Source: JAIPEI01 sp041685835 | GTDB taxonomy: Bacteria; Desulfobacterota; DSM-4660; Desulfatiglandales; HGW-15 | Direction: 5' to 3' | Length of the DNA: 11,355 nucleotides | Assembly (NCBI GenBank): GCA_041685835.1 | Contig: JAWLEX010000099.1 | Span: 1-11,355 of the forward strand | Shown here: positions 1 through 6,261 of the stretch, piece by piece | Layout: every line of letters begins with the position of its first letter | How positions within the stretch are numbered: the stretch's first letter is position 1 | Notes under the pieces: generated by a model | The model's input: the letters and a program-made list of their open reading frames with translations, nothing else | Told to the model about the DNA's origin: nothing | Database searches by the model: none | Made by a program: the position numbers and the translations under genes

Positions 1-488
1 AGCGTGTCATCAACCCTGGGCGGGAGCATCCGCCGAAGTAAGGGCGACGCCTTTTTTCTGGTCTCAAAGGGGTTCTCTGTCTCCAGTGCGTCGCTCATTT
101 CGGCCTCAACCTGGTCGGGGTCTTCCCCTGCCTCCATTCGGCTCAAGGCCTCCTGAAACCCGGGTCCGAGTTCCATGCCGGTCATGTCCGAGAACTTTCG
201 CATGAGCTTTGCGGCCTGCCTGGGATCGTCCTCATCCATGTGTTCAGCCTCCCTGGCCAGCAAATTCATGGCCTGCTCCAGCTTGCCCTCGTCCATGTCG
301 GGAGGAAGGTCCATTTCATCCCCCTCGTCACCCTCCCTGTGCTTCAGAGTGGAGAAGACCGATATCCGCCTGTCCAGGTCGGCCGCGCGACATTTGGGGC
401 ACTTTGGCCGTTTATCCGTGTTTACGGACCCGGAGTAGAAGTTGAAGACCATGTGGCACACTTCGCAATAGAACTCGTAGATGGGCAT
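1..488 (-). CDS. FmdB-type zinc-ribbon protein, partial (3' end outside window)
   Basis: The frame stays open from an ATG at 488-486 to the left edge, giving about 162 codons. The N-terminus MPIYEFYCEVC, with Cys8, Cys11, Cys30 and Cys33, is the four-cysteine zinc ribbon of the FmdB-type regulatory family. The start is well supported: GGAGG at 500-496 lies 7 nt upstream. After residue 45 or so the protein becomes acidic and methionine-rich (EGDEGDEMDLPPDMDEGK), then looks helical. It is much longer than a minimal FmdB protein of 70-110 residues, so it has an extra C-terminal region of unknown role. The family is often labelled as putative regulators, but no target is known from this sequence. 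It is transcribed divergently from the six-gene plus-strand operon. The family call is confident; the function is not. Confidence 0.85.
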   Translation of the reverse strand, partial: MPIYEFYCEVCHMVFNFYSGSVNTDKRPKCPKCRAADLDRRISVFSTLKHREGDEGDEMDLPPDMDEGKLEQAMNLLAREAEHMDEDDPRQAAKLMRKFSDMTGMELGPGFQEALSRMEAGEDPDQVEAEMSDALETENPFETRKKASPLLRRMLPPRVDDT

Positions 489-581
489 ATCACCGCCTCC
501 CCGGCCGGCTGCAAAAACGGTTCACGCCGGTTGACTTCGGCCCCCCAGGACCACGCTGAAGGGACTTCTGTATGCGGCTGT

Positions 582-610
582 AACATAGCAGAGCAGAAAG
601 AACTGATCAA
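582..610 (-). promoter_or_regulatory. Predicted sigma70-like promoter for the FmdB-type gene
   Basis: On the minus strand a -35-like TTGATC (610-605) is followed by a 17-nt spacer and a -10-like TATGTT (587-582). The hexamer is preceded by TGC, an extended -10 pattern. Each hexamer matches the consensus at four of six bases. Transcription would start near 575 and give a leader of roughly 85 nt before the ATG at 488. This is read by eye only. Confidence 0.4.
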
Positions 611-841
611 CAGGAGAGCAAGCGGGGCATCGCCCGCGACCAAAAAGCGTTTCTGGATGGTCACCAGTTAATGACCGCGCAAGTCCCCCCCCGCCACGAG
701 GCCCTGAAAAGGTTGAGTGCCGGGATGGCCGCGGTTTCCCCCGGGCGTAACCGCCGCAATGACGAAGGCCTCCCGCTAAAGAACAAATCAGCGCTGCAGG
801 TCAGGCCTGCATGTCCTTTGCGGGTGCAATATGAATATAGG

Positions 842-869
842 TTGTCTTTTTCGGCAGGGTTGCTATACT
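842..869 (+). promoter_or_regulatory. Predicted sigma70 promoter of the six-gene operon
   Basis: TTGTCT at 842-847 (four of six consensus bases), a 16-nt spacer and TATACT at 864-869 (five of six) form a good sigma70-type promoter. TGC at 861-863 gives an extended -10. Transcription would begin near 876, about 40 nt before the first ATG. It is the only clear promoter seen ahead of the run of six plus-strand genes. Confidence 0.6.
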
Positions 870-895
870 CACCAGAACTTGCAAAAGCAGTTTCC

Positions 896-901
896 AGGAG
901 G
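896..901 (+). promoter_or_regulatory. Shine-Dalgarno of the YfcE-like gene, unusually distant
   Basis: AGGAGG is a strong ribosome-binding sequence but lies 14 nt before the ATG at 916, beyond the usual 5-9 nt. No in-frame ATG, GTG or TTG lies between. The site can pair in two exclusive small hairpins: CAGG 895-898 with CCTG 905-908, or CAGGA 895-899 with TCCTG 909-913. The second would bring the Shine-Dalgarno closer to the start but would also hide part of it. The effect is unknown. Confidence 0.5.
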
Positions 902-915
902 AAACCTGTCCTGAA

Positions 916-1407
916 ATGGCTATTAAAGTCGGTGTGTTATCGGACACTCACCTTAAAAAGGTCACCCCGGCCCTGATCCGGATCTATGAGCGGCACCTGG
1001 CCGGAGTGGATGTCCTGCTCCACGCGGGCGACGTGGTATCCACAGAGGTGATACGGTTCCTGGATCGGGGGGCTTTTTACGGTGTGCACGGGAACATGGA
1101 TCCCCCGGATGTTCGTGAATTGCTTCCTCAATCTCGAGTCGTGGAACTGGGAGGATGGCGGATCGGGCTCGCTCACGGGACAGGCGGTCCGGAGAGTGTG
1201 GAGGAGACCGTAGCCGGGCTCTTTTCCGACATTGATATCATTGTCTATGGGCACTCCCACATTCATTCCAACCGGGTTCGAAACGGGATCCTGTTTTTCA
1301 ATCCCGGCACGGCAACCGGGCACTGCCGAAAGGGCGCCAACACCCTTGGGTTTCTGGAACTGTCCGAGACCGTTCAAGGCCGCATAGTGGAAATCGATTC
1401 CCAATGA
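916..1407 (+). CDS. YfcE/MJ0936-family metallophosphoesterase
   Basis: This 163-residue protein has the calcineurin-like two-metal phosphoesterase motifs in order: D10-x-H12 (SDTH), G38-D39, G59-N60-M-D62, H87 (LAHG) and G112-H113-S-H115. Length and motif spacing fit the small cytosolic YfcE/MJ0936 phosphodiesterases. These use Mn2+ or similar metals and hydrolyse model phosphodiesters such as bis-p-nitrophenyl phosphate; the natural substrate of the family is poorly defined. NPGT at 129-132 stands in place of the common NPGS. It is the first gene of the operon, 49 bp ahead of the HIT gene, which also belongs to a family acting on phosphate esters or anhydrides, but no shared pathway is proven. 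All metal-binding residues appear intact. The fold and class are secure; the substrate is open. Confidence 0.93.
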   Translation: MAIKVGVLSDTHLKKVTPALIRIYERHLAGVDVLLHAGDVVSTEVIRFLDRGAFYGVHGNMDPPDVRELLPQSRVVELGGWRIGLAHGTGGPESVEETVAGLFSDIDIIVYGHSHIHSNRVRNGILFFNPGTATGHCRKGANTLGFLELSETVQGRIVEIDSQ

Positions 1408-1456
1408 CGACATTCGGGTATCCTCTGCAAGGTCTCAACCGGCGGGTAAGGGTAAT

Positions 1457-1942
1457 ATGAAGGTACTGTGGGCACCCTGGAGAATGGAATACATCTTATC
1501 GGACGGCGATGCGGATGATTGTATCCTCTGTCCGGGAGATGATCGGAGCCGGGACGAGGAGCGCCTGATTCTTCGCGTGGACTCCAAGAGCCTGGTGATC
1601 ATGAACAAGTATCCTTACATCAACGGGCACCTGCTCGTGGCGCCGGTTCGTCACGTCGGTGGGATCGAAAGCCTGTCCGACGAGGAGATGCTGGACCTGA
1701 TGACGTGGGTGAGGACTGCCGTCGAGATCTTGAAAAAGCACATGGCCCCGGACGGCTTCAATGTGGGTCTCAACCTCGGCCGCGTCGCCGGGGCCGGCAT
1801 GGAAGATCACCTGCATTTTCATATTGTCCCGCGGTGGAACGGGGATACCAACTTTATGGCGGTATTCGGAGACGTTCGGGTGATTCCGCAGCACATCAGG
1901 GAGACGTACAGGGAGTTGCGTCCCTATTTCGACCGGCTGTAG
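1457..1942 (+). CDS. HIT-family nucleotide hydrolase/phosphorylase (Ap4A phosphorylase-like)
   Basis: A 161-residue histidine-triad protein. The signature HLHFHIV (H118, H120, H122) matches H-phi-H-phi-H-phi-phi; the central His of the triad is the nucleophile that forms a nucleotidyl intermediate. The opening LWAPWRMEYI and the segment GHLLVAPVRHV are typical of the COG0537 branch that includes actinobacterial Ap4A phosphorylase. Cys22 and Cys25 (CILC) could bind zinc as in other members with this motif. Likely substrates are dinucleoside polyphosphates or nucleoside phosphoramidates, in the cytosol. The ribosome-binding site is modest: AAGGG at 1448-1452, 4 nt before the ATG. Its stop codon lies inside the loop of a strong hairpin (1930-1952). 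The HIT assignment is firm; the exact substrate is not. Confidence 0.93.
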   Translation: MKVLWAPWRMEYILSDGDADDCILCPGDDRSRDEERLILRVDSKSLVIMNKYPYINGHLLVAPVRHVGGIESLSDEEMLDLMTWVRTAVEILKKHMAPDGFNVGLNLGRVAGAGMEDHLHFHIVPRWNGDTNFMAVFGDVRVIPQHIRETYRELRPYFDRL

Positions 1943-1952
1943 AGGCCGGTCG
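1930..1952 (+). repeat. Perfect 8-bp inverted repeat spanning the HIT stop codon
   Basis: CGACCGGC (1930-1937) and GCCGGTCG (1945-1952) are exact reverse complements around a 7-nt loop that contains the TAG stop at 1940-1942. The stem is GC-rich and should fold stably in RNA. No T-run follows, so it is not a standard intrinsic terminator. It sits 11 nt upstream of the lapA Shine-Dalgarno GGGAGG (1964-1969), where it could affect mRNA processing, stability or relative expression of the genes after it. Confidence 0.6.
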
Positions 1953-1975
1953 CGTCCGGACCCGGGAGGTCATGC

Positions 1976-2335
1976 ATGAAACACGTTAAGTTCATCCTTG
2001 CCATCCTCATCATGGTTGTGGTCCTGATTCTCATCGTCCAGAACCAGGACGCCTTTTCAACGGCCCTCACCTTCCGCGTGGACCTGCCCGGACTGCAAGG
2101 AGAGATGTCCCATATATCCGTGTATCAAGTGGTGACGGTCTCCTTTCTCTTCGGTATTCTCGTGGCCGGCCTGTATGGAATGTTGGAGCGGTTCCGCCTC
2201 AAGAAGGAGATTCGAACTCTTCGAAAGGCTTCGAGCGACAAGGACGCGGAGTTGAATTCGCTCCGAAATCTTCCCATCACCTCGGAAGAGCTATCCCCCG
2301 TACCAGAGGACGGGACGAACGGGGCCGAACGATAA
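1976..2335 (+). CDS. lapA: LapA-like (DUF1049) inner-membrane protein
   Basis: This 119-residue protein has the LapA domain layout. A hydrophobic helix at residues 5-21 is followed by the VQNQ motif (21-24), a short periplasmic stretch, a second hydrophobic helix at about 50-70, and a charged C-terminal helix at about 71-98 likely to form a coiled coil. In E. coli, LapA lies next to LapB and is involved in lipopolysaccharide assembly. Here it is likewise followed by lapB after 18 bp, which strengthens both calls. GGGAGG at 1964-1969 lies 6 nt before the ATG at 1976; another ATG at 1972 is out of frame. The last 20 residues are polar, low in complexity and probably disordered. The exact biochemical job of LapA is not established even in E. 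coli. Confidence 0.88.
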   Translation: MKHVKFILAILIMVVVLILIVQNQDAFSTALTFRVDLPGLQGEMSHISVYQVVTVSFLFGILVAGLYGMLERFRLKKEIRTLRKASSDKDAELNSLRNLPITSEELSPVPEDGTNGAER

Positions 2336-2353
2336 GGCGCAGGTAATACCCCG

Positions 2354-3631
2354 ATGTGGCAAGCTATATGGCAATGGTTTCTGGTTCCTTCCAATCAGAT
2401 GCTCCTCTTGGCTGTTGTGCTTTCCTTCGCTCTGGGCCTCGTGATCGGTCCGGCGGTGAAGAACAGGCGGGCGATGCCGAAGGCCGGTCTCTCACTTGAA
2501 GGAGACCGGGCCTTTTTCAAGGGCGTCCAGTACATCCTCTCCAATGATCATGACCAGGCCATCGAAGAGTTCACCAGGGCGGTCCAGCTGGATTCGGGCA
2601 CCGTCGAGACTTATATCGCGCTGGGGAATCTTTATCGTTCCAAGGGGGACATCGATCGCGCCATCCGCATAAGACGTAATATTATCCTCAGGCCCAGCAT
2701 CAACGAGAGGCAGAGAAACCGCGCGCTGTTCGACTTGGGTCTCGACTACAGAAAGGGCGGTTTCCTCGACAGGGCCCTTAAGACGTTTACTGAGGTGCTT
2801 CAAAAGGAGCCCTCCAATTTGGACGCCCTTCGGGAGATTGAGAAGATATATGAAGACCTGAAGGACTGGGAAAACGCCTTTCATACAAGACAGCGAATCG
2901 CGCGGCTGGTCAATGACGACCACGGCCATATTCTTGCGCATCACAAGACCGAGGAAGGCAAGGGATGGCTCGAGACGGGGGACGTGGCAAGGGCGAAGGC
3001 ATGCTTCAAGAAGGCCATTTCCCTGGATTCCGGCTGCGTTGATGCCTATCTTCACCTCGGAGACCTCTATCGCGACAGGGATGATATCAAAAAGGCCGTA
3101 GCGACCTGGAAAATTATAGCGGACGTCGCACCGGCGTTCACTTTTCTGGCCTACAGACGTCTCGAGGGGGCATACTCCCGGCTGAGAAACCCCAAGCAGG
3201 TTGAGGAGTTTCTTAAGGAGTGTGCGGAAAAAAGGGCGGATTCCTTTACGCACCTCGCCCTGGGCCGGTTTCTGTACAGCAGCCGGAACGACGCCTCGGG
3301 TGCGGTGAGAGAGCTGGAGCAGGCTCTGGAGTTGAACCCTTCCTTCTGGGAGGCCCGCACTCTGATGGGAAGCATCTTCCTGGAGCAGGGCCTGAAGGAG
3401 GAGGCCCTGGACGCTTACAAGGACCTGATCGAACACCTGAACGTGCCCTCCCTCGAATTTCAGTGTACACAATGCGGATATCGTCCGGCGGATCTCCAAT
3501 GGCAGTGTCCCCAGTGCAGGCGTTGGGACACTATCGCCCGCATGGAGCCGGTGGATGTGAACGCAACGCCTGATTCACCGCCGACAGCGCTTTCCACAGT
3601 AATAAAAGGTCCCACAGAGGAAGGCGAATGA
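2354..3631 (+). CDS. lapB: LapB (YciM) lipopolysaccharide assembly protein: TPR repeats plus rubredoxin-like zinc ribbon
   Basis: The 425-residue protein shows the LapB design. An N-terminal membrane anchor spans about 15-35. TPR repeats run from about 47 to 365, for example around 52-80, 85-112, 124-153, 205-226, 230-258 and 315-344. A C-terminal rubredoxin-like ribbon has C371-x2-C374 and C385-x2-C388 with W391 behind. In E. coli, LapB works with the FtsH protease to degrade LpxC, which limits lipid A synthesis, and the anchor and rubredoxin part are both needed. The neighbour lapA fits this role. Unlike E. coli LapB (389 residues), this one carries about 34 polar residues after the ribbon. 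Its TGA overlaps the mutS ATG (ATGA at 3628-3631). The ribosome-binding site is weak (AGG at 2341-2343), so its translation may depend on lapA. Confidence 0.9.
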   Translation: MWQAIWQWFLVPSNQMLLLAVVLSFALGLVIGPAVKNRRAMPKAGLSLEGDRAFFKGVQYILSNDHDQAIEEFTRAVQLDSGTVETYIALGNLYRSKGDIDRAIRIRRNIILRPSINERQRNRALFDLGLDYRKGGFLDRALKTFTEVLQKEPSNLDALREIEKIYEDLKDWENAFHTRQRIARLVNDDHGHILAHHKTEEGKGWLETGDVARAKACFKKAISLDSGCVDAYLHLGDLYRDRDDIKKAVATWKIIADVAPAFTFLAYRRLEGAYSRLRNPKQVEEFLKECAEKRADSFTHLALGRFLYSSRNDASGAVRELEQALELNPSFWEARTLMGSIFLEQGLKEEALDAYKDLIEHLNVPSLEFQCTQCGYRPADLQWQCPQCRRWDTIARMEPVDVNATPDSPPTALSTVIKGPTEEGE

Positions 3632-6261
3632 AGCAGGCCACCCCTATGCTGCGGCAGTATCTGGGGATCAAGAGCCGGTATCCGGACGCGATCCTCTTTT
3701 TTCGCATGGGGGATTTTTATGAGATGTTCTTTGAGGACGCTGAGACGGCGTCCCGTCTTTTGGGGATTACCCTTACATCACGCGGAAACCACGACGGCAA
3801 GAAGGTGCCTATGTGCGGTTTTCCGCACCATTCTGCCAAGGCCTACGTAGCACGCCTTGTGGAGCAGGGGCGAAAGGTGGCCATCTGCGATCAGGTGGAA
3901 GACCCGAAGTCCGCCCGTGGCATCGTACAGCGTGAAGTGACGCGGCTGGTGACCCCCGGCTCGATTCTGGAAGACGATGCAGCAAGCGGGGCACCCAATG
4001 TCTTCATGGCCGCCGTGGCGTCCGAGCCGGGCAGGTGGGGACTGGCACATGTGGATTTGTCCACCGGCGAGTTTCGTGTCACCGAGCTGGCGGAACGCGA
4101 TGAACTTTTGGGCGAACTTGGACGGATCGACCCGGCCGAGGTCCTGGTCCCTGACGGGGACCCTGTGATTGGGGAACGGCTGCTGACCGCCTATCGAGTG
4201 GAATCCCTGGACGGGGCCGATTTTGACAGGGCCCGTGCCGAACGCATTCTTGAGGAACAACTGGGAGTGCGTTCGCTGGAGGGGTTCGGGTGCAACGGGA
4301 TGAGGCAGGGCGTCACTGCCGCAGGGGCGATCGTGCATTATCTTCACAAGACCCAGAAGGCCTTCCCCGAGCACATCAAGGATTTAAATACATACCACAT
4401 GGGCGGGTACATGTTCCTGGACGAGGCTACGACCATAAACCTCGAACTCTATAGAACCATTCGGCGGGACACGGGCAAAGGCACACTGCTCCATGTCCTT
4501 GACAAAACGGTCACGCCCATGGGGAAGAGGCTCTTGAAGCGCTGGATGGGATACCCCCTGCTCGACATCAGGCGGATCAGGAGAAGGCTGGCCGCCGTGG
4601 CGAGTCTTCGGGATAACCGGATGACGAGAGAGGAGATTCGCGACCAGCTCAAAGGGATGTACGACCTGGAGAGGCTTAACGGCAGGATCTCCCTGGGTCG
4701 AGCCAACGCCAGGGACCTGGCGGCCCTCAAGGTTTCCATCCGGAAGATTCCCGGCCTCAGGCGTGCCCTGGAGGACTCGGCCAGTGAGCTCCTTAGTGAA
4801 GTCGCAGCCGAAGTGGATCCTCTGGAAGATGTGGCTTCCATTATCGACGAGGCGGTGGTTGACGAGCCCCCCGCAGGTATCAAGGAGGGTGGGCTCATTC
4901 GGGAGGGATACCACCCGGAGCTTGACGAGCTCATTCGAATCACCCGTGACGGAAAAGGCTGGATCACTGAGCTGGCGGCCAGGGAACAGGAACGGACGGG
5001 AATAGGGAGCCTCAAGGTCGGTTACAACAAGGTGTTCGGCTATTATATCGAGGTCTCCAAGGCCAACCTTGCACGCGTGCCGGAAGACTACATCCGGAAG
5101 CAGACCCTGGTCAACGGCGAGCGTTACATCACCGAGGAGTTGAAGGGGTTCGAGGAGAAGGTCCTCGGGGCGGAGGAGAAGCGCGCCGCCCTGGAGACGG
5201 AGCTTTTCGAAAGGGTTCGAGTCTCCGTGGCTCGGGAGAACAGGCGCATTAGAAGGAGCGGCGAACTCGTGGGCAAATTGGACGCCCTGGCGAGCCTGGC
5301 CGAGGCAGCGGAGCTGAACGGTTACGTGTATCCGGAGATGGACGAGGAAGGATCAATCGAAATCATAGACGGGCGACACCCGGTGATCGAACAAACAGTA
5401 AAGGAAGAGGATTTTGTCCCCAATGATATCCTTCTGAACGACAAGGAACAGCAACTCCTTATTATCACAGGGCCTAATATGGCGGGGAAGTCAACCATAC
5501 TGCGCCAAACGGCCTTGACGGTCCTCATGGCGCAGATGGGGGGGTTTGTACCCGCCTCGAGCGCGAAGATCGGCCTGGTGGACCGGATTTTCACCCGGAT
5601 CGGAGCCTCGGATGACCTCGCAGGGGGACGAAGTACTTTCATGGTTGAGATGAACGAGACTGCGAACATCCTTCGGCATGCCACACCCAGCAGCCTGGTG
5701 GTCCTGGACGAAATCGGACGCGGCACGAGTACCTACGACGGTCTGAGTATCGCCTGGGCCGTGGCCGAGGCCCTGCACGATAGAGACGGGCGAGGGGTGC
5801 GCACCCTGTTTGCGACCCATTATCACGAACTCACCGAGTTGATGGCCACGAGAAAGCGGGTAAAGAACTTCAATATCGCCGTCAAGGAGTGGAAAGGCCG
5901 GATCATTTTCCTCAGGAAGCTGGTTCCGGGCGGGACGAACAGAAGTTACGGCATTCAAGTCGCCCGGATTGCGGGCCTTCCGGAAGAAACCATCGAACGG
6001 GCCATGGAAATTCTGGAAAACCTCGAGGGGGCTGACACGGATGAAACCGGGAGACCTCGGATAGCAAAGAGTGTGCGAAAAGAGACCGGAAAAGAGACGG
6101 CTCAACTAAGCCTGTTCGGCGGACGTGATGAGAGGCTCAGGGAATGGATCCGCGACCTGGACATTCTCAACATGACGCCTGTCCAGGCCTTGAACGAGCT
6201 CCACCGCATAAAGGAGCACGTTTCGGGTAATTCCACCCGAGAGGGCCGGCTGGATGCCTGA
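3628..6261 (+). CDS. mutS: DNA mismatch repair protein MutS
   Basis: This 877-residue protein is a full-length MutS. The mismatch-reading motif F30-Y-E32 (GDFYEMF) is in the N-terminal domain, where Phe stacks on the mispaired base. The connector domain holds VDLSTGEF (142-149). The lever/clamp region runs through about 260-560, with KVGYNKVFGYYIEV at 463-476. The ATPase has Walker A GPNMAGKST (615-623), Walker B with D694-E695 (VVLDEIGRGTS) and the switch ATHYHEL (729-735). QLSLF at 826-830 matches the beta-clamp binding consensus, and the C-terminal segment resembles the MutS dimerisation end. It binds mismatches as a dimer and recruits MutL. GAGGAAGG at 3617-3624, inside the end of lapB, serves as Shine-Dalgarno, and the 4-bp overlap indicates translational coupling. 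No mutL is in the window. Confidence 0.98.
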   Translation: MKQATPMLRQYLGIKSRYPDAILFFRMGDFYEMFFEDAETASRLLGITLTSRGNHDGKKVPMCGFPHHSAKAYVARLVEQGRKVAICDQVEDPKSARGIVQREVTRLVTPGSILEDDAASGAPNVFMAAVASEPGRWGLAHVDLSTGEFRVTELAERDELLGELGRIDPAEVLVPDGDPVIGERLLTAYRVESLDGADFDRARAERILEEQLGVRSLEGFGCNGMRQGVTAAGAIVHYLHKTQKAFPEHIKDLNTYHMGGYMFLDEATTINLELYRTIRRDTGKGTLLHVLDKTVTPMGKRLLKRWMGYPLLDIRRIRRRLAAVASLRDNRMTREEIRDQLKGMYDLERLNGRISLGRANARDLAALKVSIRKIPGLRRALEDSASELLSEVAAEVDPLEDVASIIDEAVVDEPPAGIKEGGLIREGYHPELDELIRITRDGKGWITELAAREQERTGIGSLKVGYNKVFGYYIEVSKANLARVPEDYIRKQTLVNGERYITEELKGFEEKVLGAEEKRAALETELFERVRVSVARENRRIRRSGELVGKLDALASLAEAAELNGYVYPEMDEEGSIEIIDGRHPVIEQTVKEEDFVPNDILLNDKEQQLLIITGPNMAGKSTILRQTALTVLMAQMGGFVPASSAKIGLVDRIFTRIGASDDLAGGRSTFMVEMNETANILRHATPSSLVVLDEIGRGTSTYDGLSIAWAVAEALHDRDGRGVRTLFATHYHELTELMATRKRVKNFNIAVKEWKGRIIFLRKLVPGGTNRSYGIQVARIAGLPEETIERAMEILENLEGADTDETGRPRIAKSVRKETGKETAQLSLFGGRDERLREWIRDLDILNMTPVQALNELHRIKEHVSGNSTREGRLDA
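6241..6245 (+). promoter_or_regulatory. Shine-Dalgarno that favours the 6254 start of the amidase
   Basis: GAGGG, inside the end of mutS, lies 8 nt before the ATG at 6254. The alternative in-frame ATG at 6269 has only GAGAG (6260-6264) 4 nt before it. The first start is preferred, though a signal peptide beginning at the second Met would also work. Confidence 0.45.

Larger units (their letters stand above)
489..915. other. Divergent intergenic region without a supported gene
   Basis: These 427 bp separate the divergent FmdB-type gene from the YfcE-like gene. Open frames here have no homology that I recognise, no ribosome-binding site, and overlap the real genes. The contents are two outward-facing promoters and several short inverted repeats: GCGGG/CCCGC at 622-626 and 633-637, GCGGTT/AACCGC at 731-736 and 749-754, and TGCAGG/CCTGCA at 795-800 and 806-811. 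None is followed by a T-run on either strand, so none reads as an intrinsic terminator. No tRNA cloverleaf was seen. Confidence 0.6.

Noticed and set aside
622..637. GCGGG/CCCGC hairpin as a terminator
   Set aside because: There is no T-run after the stem in either direction; the A-run at 642-646 is on the wrong side for the minus strand.
422..664. Minus-strand frame with a hydrophobic stretch near its N-terminus, resembling a secreted small protein
   Set aside because: It starts at a GTG with no Shine-Dalgarno, overlaps the start of the zinc-ribbon gene in another frame, and contains that gene's predicted promoter.
671..976. Plus-strand frame of 101 codons in the divergent gap
   Set aside because: No ribosome-binding site, no recognisable motif, and it runs into the well-supported phosphoesterase gene in another frame.
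2492..3499. Minus-strand open frame of 335 codons opposite lapB
   Set aside because: It is a shadow of a high-GC gene. lapB on the plus strand has recognisable TPR and zinc-ribbon motifs, and the antisense product has no recognisable motif.
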